A DNA stretch of 64,000 nt. It comes from Viridibacillus arvi (GTDB lineage Bacteria > Bacillota > Bacilli > Bacillales_A > Planococcaceae). The notes beneath the pieces are model-generated. The model ran no database searches and was not told the DNA's origin. It worked only from the letters and a program-made list of their open reading frames with translations. Both the position numbers and the translations under genes were made by a program. The first letter of the stretch is position 1; every line of letters starts with the position of its first letter. Positions 27,837 to 36,846 of this stretch are shown one piece after another. The stretch lies in NCBI RefSeq assembly GCF_001274945.1, contig NZ_LILB01000005.1:329296-393295 (forward strand), in the 5' to 3' direction.

Positions 27837-28015
27837 ATAACCCCTTCTCTCTTTCTATTTTCTCTTTACTACTGGAATCAGTAATATATTAACATTTGGT
27901 TCCTCTTTACAATATTCAGAAAAAACTATATTATCTGAAAAAGGAATATAAGAGATTATTTGTATTAACTATCTTTATTATTACAATCCTTTTTTATAAA
28001 AATGGGGGTTTTAGA
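27837..28015. repeat. Second copy of the lrp-amidohydrolase control region
   Basis: Matches the divergent control region 25955-26135 along its length, including the TTCAGA...TCTGAA dyad, the GGAATAT stretch and the G-rich ribosome binding site. It could still bind the regulator and drive transcription toward the permease gene downstream. Confidence 0.85.
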
Positions 28016-28316
28016 ATGCTAGCAATCAAAAACGGAGTAATTTGGAATGGTACTGGATAGTTTCTGGAAAATCACATCATTTTCGTAAAAAGTGGTTTTT
28101 TTGAAAGAATTGAATCTGAGGCTAAAATAACAGAAGAAGGCTATACAGTAATTGATGAAAAGGAAAAATTATAACACAAGGTTTAATAGATGTACGTACT
28201 CATCTTGGAGTCTCTGAAGAAGGTGTTGGTATTGAAGGCGCTGATTTTAATGAAACTAGTCTTCCATAAACACCCCAAATACGTACTTTAGATAGTATCA
28301 ATCCTATTGAAATTAA
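28016..28316 (+). pseudogene. Relic of the 5' part of the amidohydrolase gene
   Basis: Similar to 26136-26445, about the first 100 codons of the intact amidohydrolase. It has a stop at codon 15, further frameshifts and no remaining 3' part; similarity ends abruptly near 28316. The encoded HTHLG metal motif has become RTHLG (CGTACTCATCTTGGAG), so the product would be dead even if the frame were mended. Confidence 0.9.
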
Positions 28317-28410
28317 CTAGTCTACCTTAGTATTTACTGGTATTAGTGACAGTACTAAAGTACAAATGGAATACGATACTTAGAAAACTAAATAGAAAAG
28401 AGGTAAACAT

Positions 28411-29757
28411 ATGGAACTACCACAACAGCAGGAGTTGAAAAGAAGTCTTACCATGAGAAATTTGGTTATATTTGGTATGATTACAATGTCGCCACTCGCA
28501 CCATATCAGGTGTTTGGCTCTGTATCACAGGCAAGTTACGGCATGGTTCCTCTTGTATACTTAATCGGTGCAGTCTTAATGTTCTTCACAGCATTGAGTT
28601 ACGCTCGATTCAGTAAAGACTTCCCATCTGCAGGTTCGGTTTACACTTATGTAGGAAAGGGTATCAATCCACATGTTGGTTTCTTAGCAGGTTGGATTAT
28701 GTTATCTGATTACATTCTCGCACCCGCCTTGATGTGTTTATTCTCAGGCTTGTGGTTATCAGGTTTATTCCCTGACATAAACATTAAGGTCTTAGCAGTC
28801 GTCTTTATATGTATTACGGGTTTAATCAATATTAGGGGTATACAGTTAAATGCTAAAGTGAATACATTCTTATTCATCGTACAAATTATAGCGTTAATCG
28901 TGTTTATAGGTTTTGCGATTAAATTTGTATTCATTGACGGTTTAGGTTTCGGAGGGTTCTCTATTCAACCATTTTTCCAACCTGAGTATATTGACTGGAA
29001 ATTCGTAGCAACAGCTTCTTCTATGATTCTATTAGGTTTCGTAGGATTTGATGGCATCAGCACACTATCAGAAGAGGTAGAAAACCCTCAAAAAGTAGTA
29101 GGTAAGGCAACTATTATAGCATTAGCAACAACAGCGGCGTTATTCCTGATTCAGTCATACATGGCTTCATTAGCTCATCAAGGGTATAAAGATTTAGATC
29201 CAGATATGGCAATGTTTGATATTGCAAAAGAAATAGGCGGGCAATACTTCTATGTAGCCATGATCATAATTAACGTAATAGCAGTAGGATTAGCGGTGAC
29301 ATTAAACGTACAGTCTGCTGTATCGCGTGTATTATACTCAATGGGTAGAGACAACATGATTCCAGGCTCAACTTTCTTGAGAAAAATACATCCAAAATAT
29401 AAAACACCTATAAATGCTATAATCCTATCTGTAATAGTCTCAGTTATTATGGTTCTAACTGTTGATATAATGACAATTTTAATGTTAGTAAACTTCGGTG
29501 CAGTAACAGCCTTCATGGTATTGAATCTATCAACGGTCATATACTTCTACTTCAAGAAAAAGGAGAGAGGTGTCCGAGGATTCTTCTTCCACTTCTTATT
29601 CCCGTTCATAGGGTTCGCTATTTGCGCATTCGTTTGGTCAGGTTTCGATAAGACAACATTAATTATAGGTTTCGTTTGGTTATTCTCAGGTGCTATTATT
29701 GGTTTTATCAAAACAAAGGGGTATAAAGAAAGTGGTTTTGAGATTAAGAACATGTAA
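28411..29757 (+). CDS. APC superfamily amino acid/polyamine permease
   Basis: 448 residues with about 12 predicted helices. The N-terminus has the APC-family TM1 break (MITMSPLAPYQVFGS), and the TM6-like region GFVGFDGISTLSEEVENP is characteristic of amino acid and polyamine importers. It probably takes up an amino acid or amine by proton symport. AGAGG precedes the ATG. It is followed by a short-chain dehydrogenase gene 116 bases later, and the pair sits inside a rearranged duplication. The real substrate is unknown. Confidence 0.88.
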   Translation: MELPQQQELKRSLTMRNLVIFGMITMSPLAPYQVFGSVSQASYGMVPLVYLIGAVLMFFTALSYARFSKDFPSAGSVYTYVGKGINPHVGFLAGWIMLSDYILAPALMCLFSGLWLSGLFPDINIKVLAVVFICITGLINIRGIQLNAKVNTFLFIVQIIALIVFIGFAIKFVFIDGLGFGGFSIQPFFQPEYIDWKFVATASSMILLGFVGFDGISTLSEEVENPQKVVGKATIIALATTAALFLIQSYMASLAHQGYKDLDPDMAMFDIAKEIGGQYFYVAMIIINVIAVGLAVTLNVQSAVSRVLYSMGRDNMIPGSTFLRKIHPKYKTPINAIILSVIVSVIMVLTVDIMTILMLVNFGAVTAFMVLNLSTVIYFYFKKKERGVRGFFFHFLFPFIGFAICAFVWSGFDKTTLIIGFVWLFSGAIIGFIKTKGYKESGFEIKNM

Positions 29758-29873
29758 GACCAAAAAGTAAAAACAACACTAAATAGTACATTTTTATAGA
29801 GGAGGAGTAGAAATACGCACTTCTCCTATAATCTAGATTCTAAATATATCAAATTGAAAAGGGGTAGAACATC

Positions 29874-30638
29874 ATGAGACTAGAAGGAAAAGTAGCAATC
29901 GTAACAGGCGGAGCACGAGGTATCGGAGAAGCCATCGTTCGAGATTTCGTAGCAGAAGGTGCAAGCGTAGTAATAGCTGACCTACTAGAGACAGAAGGTA
30001 ATGCACTTGCAACTGAACTACAAGAAATGGGGTATGATGTATACTTCCATAAAACAGATGTATCATCTGAGGATAGTATTAAAGCACTTAGAAACTTTAC
30101 ACTTGGGACGTTTAGTAAACTAGATGTAGTATGTAACAATGCGGCTATTAACATTCCAGGTGCAGTAACTGAACTATCAGAAGACACATGGACTCGTACA
30201 ATGGATGTCAATGTTAAATCCCAATTCTTAATGGGTAAACATACTGTACCACTTATGCAGAAGCAAGGTAAAGGTTCAATCATCAACATGGGTTCAGCTA
30301 ACAGTTTCGTAGCAGAACCACGCTTATCTGCTTATGTAGCTTCTAAAGGTGCTATCTTAATGCTAACAAGAGCGATGGCTTTGGATTACGCAAAAGACAA
30401 CATTCGAGTCAACTGTATTTGCCCAGGTTGGGTAGATACGACATTAAACGATGCACATGCTGAGTTATATGGTGGTCGAGATGTAGTATTACAAGACTTA
30501 TCTTCTATTCAACCAATTGGTCGTGCAATCAACCCAAGTGAAATCGCTAAAGTAGCAACATTCTTAGCTTCAGATGATTCATCTTGTATGACTGGTTCCC
30601 CTGTAATTGCTGATGGTGGCATAACAGCAGGTGCATAG
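29874..30638 (+). CDS. Short-chain dehydrogenase/reductase (SDR, classical)
   Basis: 254 residues with every classical SDR motif: TGGARGIG at 11-18 (NAD(P) binding), NNAA at 88-91, Ser141, and Tyr154-x-x-x-Lys158 (YVASK). Asp36 after the second strand suggests NAD preference. The C-terminal DGGITAGA tail is typical of FabG-like or hydroxy-acid/sugar-alcohol dehydrogenases. The neighbouring permease may import its substrate, for example a hydroxy amino acid; this is a guess. AAAGGGG lies before the ATG. A terminator follows. Confidence 0.88.
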   Translation: MRLEGKVAIVTGGARGIGEAIVRDFVAEGASVVIADLLETEGNALATELQEMGYDVYFHKTDVSSEDSIKALRNFTLGTFSKLDVVCNNAAINIPGAVTELSEDTWTRTMDVNVKSQFLMGKHTVPLMQKQGKGSIINMGSANSFVAEPRLSAYVASKGAILMLTRAMALDYAKDNIRVNCICPGWVDTTLNDAHAELYGGRDVVLQDLSSIQPIGRAINPSEIAKVATFLASDDSSCMTGSPVIADGGITAGA

Positions 30639-30674
30639 TACTAAATAATAAAAACACGCATACAATCCTAAAAT

Positions 30675-30717
30675 AAGCAGGTAGGCAGTTACTTATACTA
30701 ACGGTCAACCTGCTTTT
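30675..30717 (+). terminator. Terminator of the permease-SDR pair
   Basis: AAGCAGGT at 30675-30682 pairs with ACCTGCTT at 30708-30715, followed by T residues on the plus strand. Confidence 0.7.
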
Positions 30718-30742
30718 ATAAACAGTGCTTAATAAAACTAAC

Positions 30743-30778
30743 TGAGCCTTACCTCGATAATAATTGAGGTAAGGCTCA
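30743..30778. terminator. Convergent terminator, duplicate of the one at 27416
   Basis: TGAGCCTTACCTC pairs perfectly with GAGGTAAGGCTCA. T-rich DNA follows on the plus side and, more weakly, on the minus side, so it can serve both the SDR gene and spo0M. Confidence 0.75.
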
Positions 30779-30860
30779 CAATTTTATTTATAGTATTAAC
30801 CTTTAATCTAAAAGGCTTCCAATAATGGTGCCATTCTCTATCATTAGCTTAAATAACTTA

Positions 30861-31631
30861 TCAAACATGGTTAGAAATAATTTGTTTTAACTTCTCCTGT
30901 AAATTAGGTAAATCTTGTGCCGTGATTGATAGTCTAATATGACTTTCATCCATTTCCAATGCTTCTGCTAAAAAACCTCCGAAACCTCTTGCTTTTCGAT
31001 CCACTTGCATAAGAATTTCTGCAGATTTTTCAGTTTGTGAAAGGAACAATATTTCTAGTTCATCTAGCTTCCCTCTATAGACTCCATTTGTTGGAATAAA
31101 TTCGAATTCTTGCACAAACGGATAACTACTATGAATTTTAGAAGAAGCTTGCTCACATTCCACTTTTCGTAGTTTGAAGCCTATTTGATTTATCGCTTCT
31201 AAAATTTGCGCCACAAGTCTAGTTGGACGAATAGCTATAAAATCTTTATCTGTAGGATCTACACTATTTTTTATATCTAATCCTGTACTAACCCAAACTT
31301 GTGTATTTCCATATGTAATCGGCGTGTCAGCTGGGAGATTGATTTCAAATGGAATCACTTTTGTTTCATTAACCCCAATAGTAAACGGAGAAGTGATTTT
31401 ATACTGTTTCACTGCCGCATTATCTGTATACTTTTTATCATCTGACTCTCTGATATAAGTCGTATTCACAGTCAAATAAATGGAATCAATTTGTTGCTCA
31501 ATATTCCCTCCATACACTTCAACTTCTCCCCGCATTGTTTCACCAGCGACATACTCCGCTTTTTCCAGCTTCGTATCAACCTTTGCTCCCCCTACTCCAA
31601 AACTCGCTAGTATTTTATTGAAAAATGACAT
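30861..31631 (-). CDS. spo0M: Spo0M family sporulation-control protein
   Basis: 256 residues with the arrestin-like double beta-sandwich pattern of Spo0M: an N-terminal GVGGAKVDTKLEKAEYVAGE, and later YPFVQEFEFIPTNGVYRG and the Gly-rich RKARGFGGFLAE segment. In B. subtilis, Spo0M influences sporulation and cell-division control; the mechanism is not settled. Its presence supports a spore-forming host. AGGGGG lies upstream of the ATG. Its 3' end has been duplicated at 27570-27700. Confidence 0.9.
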   Translation of the reverse strand: MSFFNKILASFGVGGAKVDTKLEKAEYVAGETMRGEVEVYGGNIEQQIDSIYLTVNTTYIRESDDKKYTDNAAVKQYKITSPFTIGVNETKVIPFEINLPADTPITYGNTQVWVSTGLDIKNSVDPTDKDFIAIRPTRLVAQILEAINQIGFKLRKVECEQASSKIHSSYPFVQEFEFIPTNGVYRGKLDELEILFLSQTEKSAEILMQVDRKARGFGGFLAEALEMDESHIRLSITAQDLPNLQEKLKQIISNHV

Positions 31632-32040
31632 CTATAAATCCCCCTACTTCAAATTAATTACAAATACTATACGAATACTACAAATAATAAGTTTCAAATT
31701 TTTATTTTATTCCGCAAACACCTTCAAGAGTAATTTGCTTCAAGAACTGAAACTGGTCGGGATTCAATACATTACATCGAAATACCTTCGAATTGAAAAA
31801 GGTATGCAAAACAACAATGTTCACATACCTTTCTACATATTCTATTCAGAAAAAAACACAATTACTTCTGGTGCGATTAACTGTGGTAGATCTAAACGAG
31901 GTTTTTATTCATTTCACTTATAAATAACATATAAATAGCGTATTAAAATTTCCAATTAACGTACCAAGAGGAAATGATTGTGCATTATAAGAATAATTTT
32001 TTGGGGGTTATGAAACATACCAGCATTATATTTAGCCTTC
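31632..32040. other. Intergenic region with one hairpin
   Basis: No gene is recognised. AGGTATG near 31802 pairs with CATACCT near 31828, giving a moderate hairpin followed by TTTCT on the plus strand. The region should hold the spo0M promoter and the end of the GDSL gene transcript. Confidence 0.4.
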
Positions 32041-32676
32041 TTACGGGGAATAACCGAGCCTACTTAATGCTAATGCCATTTGATAGTACCCCTCACTATT
32101 AGGATGAATCCCCCCTTTTTTTGATAATAAAGCTCTTTCATTCCCCTTAAATACGCTATAGAGGTCCGCTACTTTAACATTCATTTCTAGACCAAAACGG
32201 TTAATTGATGAATTAAACGCTTTAATTGCCTCATCTGCTATCGGTATACCGGGAAATGGATTATATAAATTCGTTAACCGTAAAATGTATTGATCTTGTT
32301 TGTCTAGGTGACGGATTCTATCTATTATTTTTGAGTAATTCTTCAGGGATTGATTAATAGCATGCGATACACTTTCTTCGTTTTTATTTATTAAAAATTC
32401 TTTAGCAGCATTTATTAAGTCATCTCCCCCAGCCGTTATCGTGATAATATCTGCACAATTTACAGCTTCTGTAACACTTGGGGAATGGAGCATCTTTAAT
32501 ACATCTTCTGTTGTTGCACCTGACCTTGCGTATTTTTTGTAAAAAACAGACTTTTTTAAAATTTGTTGACTCATGCCTCTATAATATTCAACAAATCCTG
32601 GGTCCAAAAAAAGAACACCGATACCTACAGTCAAGGAATCACCGATCGCTAGATAACGTAAAGGATTGAAATCCAT
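32041..32676 (-). CDS. SGNH/GDSL-type hydrolase with altered motifs
   Basis: 211 residues. Block I IGDSLTVG with the nucleophile Ser14, block II around YARSGATTEDVL, block III AGGDD and block V GGIHPNSEGY are present. Two usual catalytic-site residues differ: the block III Asn is Asp (GGDD instead of GxND), and the Asp three residues before the block V His is Gly (GGIHP instead of DxxHP). The His is kept. Family members are esterases or lipases acting on acyl esters. There is no signal peptide. Activity may be reduced, or the triad may be a Ser-His dyad. GAGGTG precedes the ATG. Confidence 0.8.
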   Translation of the reverse strand: MDFNPLRYLAIGDSLTVGIGVLFLDPGFVEYYRGMSQQILKKSVFYKKYARSGATTEDVLKMLHSPSVTEAVNCADIITITAGGDDLINAAKEFLINKNEESVSHAINQSLKNYSKIIDRIRHLDKQDQYILRLTNLYNPFPGIPIADEAIKAFNSSINRFGLEMNVKVADLYSVFKGNERALLSKKGGIHPNSEGYYQMALALSRLGYSP

Positions 32677-33007
32677 ATTTCACCTCAAATGATTAGTTGT
32701 ACTCTTATAGTATTCAAATCAGTTACGATTCGAAACTATTGGTTTGTCATTCAGACAGGAATGCTGCCCCGTTATGTACTTGAAGAACTGATACGCGATG
32801 TCACTTCATTCACACGCAATTGATGTCAATTGAGTTGTGTTCCTAGTTAACTAAAGCCATGGGGAAAAATTCATCCCTAGTGCGTTATCATTTCTTCTCT
32901 TAAGTACATTGCTCATTGCTTCACAATCTAACATATAAAATTGCTTAATCGGAGAGGAGTTAATTAAATCGTTTAATTTCGAAAGGCGAATAGTTGATAA
33001 TCGTCTC
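32677..33007. other. Intergenic region with a degenerate repeat copy
   Basis: No gene recognised. The stretch near 32752-32795 contains CTGCCCCGTTA and TTGAAGAA in the order seen in the dispersed inverted repeats of this region, so it may be a worn copy. Confidence 0.3.
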
Positions 33008-33391
33008 CTATATTCTATTTACATAAACAATCATTGTTAAAGGTATTGTAGTTATCATTATGCAGAATAAAACAACCAAAACTTGTGTAGATGTTAATAC
33101 AAATGGTCCAAGTGAACCAGTAAGTAAAATTAATAACGTCATAGAACTGAATAATACGAAATAATTTATACTCATACTTTTACCGATAATTTCTTTTGAA
33201 CGCTCATCTCTTGGAAATAAATGTGGGGATAAATAAGCCATCATTAGAGAACTAGTACCTAGAAATAATGTCATAATGCCTTTTGGAAATGTAAGTTGCA
33301 TTATATAAGGGTAATTTATATAAATACTTAACGGGACCATTACTATACCTAAAAATAAATAAGTAATTTGGTTTTCACGTGCTTTTTTCAT
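33008..33391 (-). CDS. Small membrane protein with DER-x3-I-x-G-K motif
   Basis: 127 residues, four predicted membrane helices. Between helices two and three, on the probable cytoplasmic side, lies PRDERSKEIIGKSM. This DERxxxIxGK motif also occurs in the unrelated-looking membrane protein at 41088-41486, which is likewise encoded next to an XRE regulator. The ATG lies 17 bases inside the end of the regulator gene, so translation is coupled. The pairing resembles yozG-yoaS of B. subtilis. Function unknown. Confidence 0.7.
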   Translation of the reverse strand: MKKARENQITYLFLGIVMVPLSIYINYPYIMQLTFPKGIMTLFLGTSSLMMAYLSPHLFPRDERSKEIIGKSMSINYFVLFSSMTLLILLTGSLGPFVLTSTQVLVVLFCIMITTIPLTMIVYVNRI

Positions 33392-33572
33392 TATGAATCT
33401 CCCCCTCGTATATAAAAATATCTTCGATTCTACATTTGAATACTATCGCTAATTTAAACGCAAGTGTAATTAAAGGATTGCATTTCTCTTTTTCTAGCGA
33501 AATGATTGTTTGCCTTGCCTCTAACATATCGGCTAATTGGTCCTGAGTAAAATTATGTGTTGCTCTTAACAA
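33375..33572 (-). CDS. Short XRE-family regulator (YozG-like), shortened N-terminus
   Basis: 65 residues: a helix-turn-helix with FTQDQLADMLEARQTIISLEK and a C-terminal IEDIFIYEGE tail. Compared with the intact relative at 40872-41075, the first dozen residues (MKNRVKE-like) are missing, and one residue is lost in the turn before the recognition helix (LEARQ where relatives have LEVSRQ). Translation could start at a TTG behind GGTGG. It may be a weakened repressor or a recent relic. A dyad-rich promoter lies just upstream. Confidence 0.65.
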   Translation of the reverse strand: MLRATHNFTQDQLADMLEARQTIISLEKEKCNPLITLAFKLAIVFKCRIEDIFIYEGEIHNEKST

Positions 33573-33591
33573 TATCGCTTACCACCCTGTT

Positions 33592-33655
33592 AGTAAAGCT
33601 AACTTTACTTTAATAGCGAAAGTCAAGCGTACTTTAAAAGTATATTAGTACGCTT
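33592..33655 (-). promoter_or_regulatory. Promoter and operators of the first XRE/DER module
   Basis: A TTGACT -35 (33621-33626) with a weak -10 (33597-33602) lies upstream of the short XRE gene. AGTAAAG/CTTTACT (33592-33609) forms a dyad over the -10, and AAGCGTACT/AGTACGCTT (33625-33655) is a perfect 9-bp dyad touching the -35. This suggests autorepression. Confidence 0.5.
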
Positions 33656-33728
33656 CTAAATCGAACCTATTGTTAACTAATCGACTATCGAGTTAATCTT
33701 TCTGTTTGGCAATATCCTGCATTTCTTG

Positions 33729-33765
33729 TTCAACTAACCTGCCCCGTTAGTTCAATAAGAAAAAG
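33729..33765 (+). repeat. Dispersed inverted repeat, copy 1
   Basis: TTCAACTAAC and GTTAGTTCAA arms flank a CTGCCCC-type centre, followed by AATAAGAAAAAG. A GGCT...AGCC hairpin and a second CCGTTAATTAAT half follow. It lies just beyond the 3' end of the S9 peptidase gene. Confidence 0.75.
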
Positions 33766-33803
33766 GCTCTACTCCTTATTGAAGTATAGCCCCCGTTAAT
33801 TAA

Positions 33804-35777
33804 TCATAAAACCCTAAAATCTTTCATACTTTCTCCAAGAATATAGTGTGAAAACCACATCAAATTCTGCTTCATAATAGCCACATTAATTCCTGGTTGG
33901 TCAGAACTATATGCCATTCCTTTAAAAATAATCAATTCTGTATCAACTTTCATATCCCTTAATCCTTGATATAGTTCATATGCATTTGGAGTTGGAATTC
34001 TTGCATCCTTTTCGCCATGTTGGATTAAAGTGGGAGTACAGGCGTATTTAATATATGTCATTGGTGATGTTTTAGTATATATCTCTGGATCATTCCATGG
34101 ATCATTTCCTAAATACATCTTAATAAAGTAAGGGATATCTGTATTTACATAATGGGTACTCCAATTAGTAATTCCACCTCCAACTGAAATAGCTTTAAAT
34201 CTACTACTAAATGTAGAACAAAAAGCTGATATATATCCCCCGTTGCTCCATCCCATAACCCCTACTCTCTCTTTATCTGCAATTCCTTTGTCAACTAGTT
34301 TATCCACTCCAGATATAACATCATCGTAGTCAGCAATTCCCAGTTTTCTGTAGTTTGCTTTTAAGAATTCATTACCATAACCAGAACTTCCCCTGTAGTT
34401 TGGTTCTAAAACTATAAAGCCTTTTTCGATAAACTGTTCAATAGGATATTTCTCATTAAAACAGTCTGAAAATATTGGAAAGGATGCCCAAGCCGGTCCA
34501 CCATGGATTACTACTAATAATGGATATTTTTTATTTGCGTCAAACTCTACTGGAGTTGATAAAACTCCCTCTATTTCAAGCCCATCACTACTTTGCCATG
34601 AGATTACTTCTCTATTACTTTTATGCTTTCCTTTGAAAAAGCTATTTTCATTCGTTATTTTTTTATCGTCTAAATAGATTTCAAAAATTTCATTTGTTAT
34701 AGCCTTATTATAGGATATATAATTTCCATCCCTCGTTATAGAGGCGTCCATTATAAAGCTATCTACATCTTCGCTTAACATTTCCACAGTACCATCTTCT
34801 GATAACAAACCAATCAGATAATTCGTTTTATTCTGCCATCTAATTAAAATTCCTTTAGCTGTCCACCGTAATGGATTAACTGTACTATCAAAATCTGTTA
34901 AGGGTTGAATTCGCTCTCTATTATTCAGATCATATATCTCTAGTGCACTGTCTTGTATATGGTTCTTATAGTAATCCTTCTCCATTATACATGCTGAGTA
35001 ACATATCTTGCTGCCTTCAGGAGAGAAGCAAACGCTCCCTACCAACAACGTATCTATATTCAGCTTTTGTAGCTCGTTAGCTTGAATATCTAATATGTAT
35101 AAATCTCCATTTATATTATCTTGCATATTTGAACTTGGCGTAGCCATAAATACAACCTTTTTCCCATCATTTGAAATATCAAATTCATGGATATGAAAAT
35201 CCTTACCATCAGTTAGTTGATAAACAACGCTATTTTCGTGTTCAAATTTATCATTTTGTATCACTTTTTCTATTTCAATGTAATATAAACAATTATTCTG
35301 GTATTCCTTACCTATATGATGAAAATCTCCATATAGTTCCTTACGTTTCTTTATCGCCTCAAATTCTTTTGACTGTGCAACATAATAAAAACCCTTGCCA
35401 GTAGGCTCCCATTTGAATTTACTGACCCCTTCTTTCTCATCAGTAATTTGAACCCCACTATAACCATTTATGGACTTAACAAAGATCTGATTTTTCTTAT
35501 TATCCCCGTCGCCAACTGGGCTAAGGTATGCGATATTGCTAGAATCTGGAGACCATAATGGGTATGTACAATCTATATCCCTAGTTGTTAATGGGTAACA
35601 CTGCCCCTTATCTTTTTCATATATCCATACATGATTCCTATATTTATTGTCTTTCCAGTTAGCTGTCTTCTTGACAAACGCTACGTTTTTACCATCATCA
35701 CTTATCTTTGTATCTGATAAGGTTGGTAATGAAATAATCTCTTCTATATTTAGATATGTTTTTTCATTCATTTTCAT
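33804..35777 (-). CDS. S9 family peptidase lacking the usual catalytic His
   Basis: 657 residues: an N-terminal beta-propeller (WSPDSSNIAYL and similar blades, about residues 1-390) and a C-terminal alpha/beta hydrolase. The nucleophile Ser in GWSNGGYIS and the Asp in GEKDARIPTP are intact. At the position of the catalytic His, where relatives read GMGHG, this protein reads GMAYSS, and no His follows nearby. It may be a pseudo-enzyme or use another residue. Relatives are acylaminoacyl or dipeptidyl peptidases. AGGAGG lies 5 bases before the ATG. It is flanked on the 3' side by a copy of the inverted repeat. Confidence 0.82.
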   Translation of the reverse strand: MKMNEKTYLNIEEIISLPTLSDTKISDDGKNVAFVKKTANWKDNKYRNHVWIYEKDKGQCYPLTTRDIDCTYPLWSPDSSNIAYLSPVGDGDNKKNQIFVKSINGYSGVQITDEKEGVSKFKWEPTGKGFYYVAQSKEFEAIKKRKELYGDFHHIGKEYQNNCLYYIEIEKVIQNDKFEHENSVVYQLTDGKDFHIHEFDISNDGKKVVFMATPSSNMQDNINGDLYILDIQANELQKLNIDTLLVGSVCFSPEGSKICYSACIMEKDYYKNHIQDSALEIYDLNNRERIQPLTDFDSTVNPLRWTAKGILIRWQNKTNYLIGLLSEDGTVEMLSEDVDSFIMDASITRDGNYISYNKAITNEIFEIYLDDKKITNENSFFKGKHKSNREVISWQSSDGLEIEGVLSTPVEFDANKKYPLLVVIHGGPAWASFPIFSDCFNEKYPIEQFIEKGFIVLEPNYRGSSGYGNEFLKANYRKLGIADYDDVISGVDKLVDKGIADKERVGVMGWSNGGYISAFCSTFSSRFKAISVGGGITNWSTHYVNTDIPYFIKMYLGNDPWNDPEIYTKTSPMTYIKYACTPTLIQHGEKDARIPTPNAYELYQGLRDMKVDTELIIFKGMAYSSDQPGINVAIMKQNLMWFSHYILGESMKDFRVL

Positions 35778-35950
35778 AACGCCCTCCTAACTATAATCAA
35801 ATAGGAATAATCAAAAAAATAATCTATCATTTCTTGTTGCAAACTAGTTTATAACATAAAATTCTCAATATTATTTTTGTCAAATTTATTATTTATAGCA
35901 AGAACATTTATTAAATTAATTCACCCTAACTCCATTTGTTCAGGATAGTT

Positions 35951-35986
35951 CCTTCTACTAACCTGCCCCGTTAGTTCAATATTGAC
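35951..35986 (+). repeat. Dispersed inverted repeat, copy 2
   Basis: CTACTAACCTGCCCCGTTAG followed by TTCAATA; the left arm is slightly worn. It lies directly after the PhzF gene. Confidence 0.7.
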
Positions 35987-35994
35987 TAAGATTG

Positions 35995-36780
35995 TTATAC
36001 TGTTAGCTTACCTTCAAAAAATGTTATAGACTTACCAGAAAGAAAAATGGTATCATCCAATACTTTGACTTTTATTATTCCCCCTCTTTCTGAAGCCTGA
36101 TAAGCTGTAAAATCGGTTTTATGCAATTTATTTTTCCAATATGGGCCTAAACAACAATGTGATGAACCATTTACATAATCCTCAATTATTCCTTGAGCAG
36201 GAGAAAAGAAACGAGAAACAAAGTCGAATTCATTTGCATTAGAAAGACTGGTAACAATAACTCCTCGGACTGGTAATTGTGCAATTAAATCTATATTAGG
36301 GTTCAAATTCCTTACAATTTCTTCTGATTCCACTTCAACTAAGTAGTCGAGTCTGCTCTTACCTACATATACAGGTTCAACACCTAAAGCTTTGATTAAT
36401 AATTCAGGTGCAACCACGTTCTCCTCAATAATTGCAGGAAACTGTAATTGAACCCAACCATCTATTAAATGCGCTTTAAGAACGCCACTTTTTGTATGAA
36501 AGGTAATAGATTTGTCTTTATCAACAAATCCTTTTTCCCATAAAAAGAATGAACTTGCCAGTGTTCCGTGTCCACATATTGGTATTTCGGTGGAAGGAGT
36601 GAACCAGCGTAGATGATATTCACCATTTAAGAAACCGATAAAAGCTGTGGTTGGTAAATTAATCTCTTTCGCAACTATCTGCATCCAGCTACTTTCTTTT
36701 TCGTCACTTAAAAAACAAACAGCAGCTGGATTTCCTCTAAAGGCTTGTTCTGTAAAAGTATTTATAATTGACAATTCCAT
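35995..36780 (-). CDS. PhzF family epimerase/isomerase
   Basis: 261 residues with the PhzF signature N-terminus (NTFTEQAFRGNPAAVCFL, including the catalytic-region Glu) and GHGTLASS, plus the C-terminal half with FFSPAQGIIEDYVNGSSHCCLGPYW. PhzF-fold proteins resemble diaminopimelate epimerase and isomerise small acids; most, including this one, are of unknown substrate. No phenazine genes are near. It is a single gene bounded by inverted repeats on both sides. Confidence 0.87.
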   Translation of the reverse strand: MELSIINTFTEQAFRGNPAAVCFLSDEKESSWMQIVAKEINLPTTAFIGFLNGEYHLRWFTPSTEIPICGHGTLASSFFLWEKGFVDKDKSITFHTKSGVLKAHLIDGWVQLQFPAIIEENVVAPELLIKALGVEPVYVGKSRLDYLVEVESEEIVRNLNPNIDLIAQLPVRGVIVTSLSNANEFDFVSRFFSPAQGIIEDYVNGSSHCCLGPYWKNKLHKTDFTAYQASERGGIIKVKVLDDTIFLSGKSITFFEGKLTV

Positions 36781-36846
36781 CCTTATTCCTACTTTCTATT
36801 ATTTTACCTATAATACTTAAAGTTCTCTCACCAGTGACTTTATTCC

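Noticed and set aside
31480-31923. 147-codon plus-strand frame across the spo0M start
   Set aside because: Half of it is the complement of spo0M and the rest lacks a ribosome binding site or recognisable protein features.
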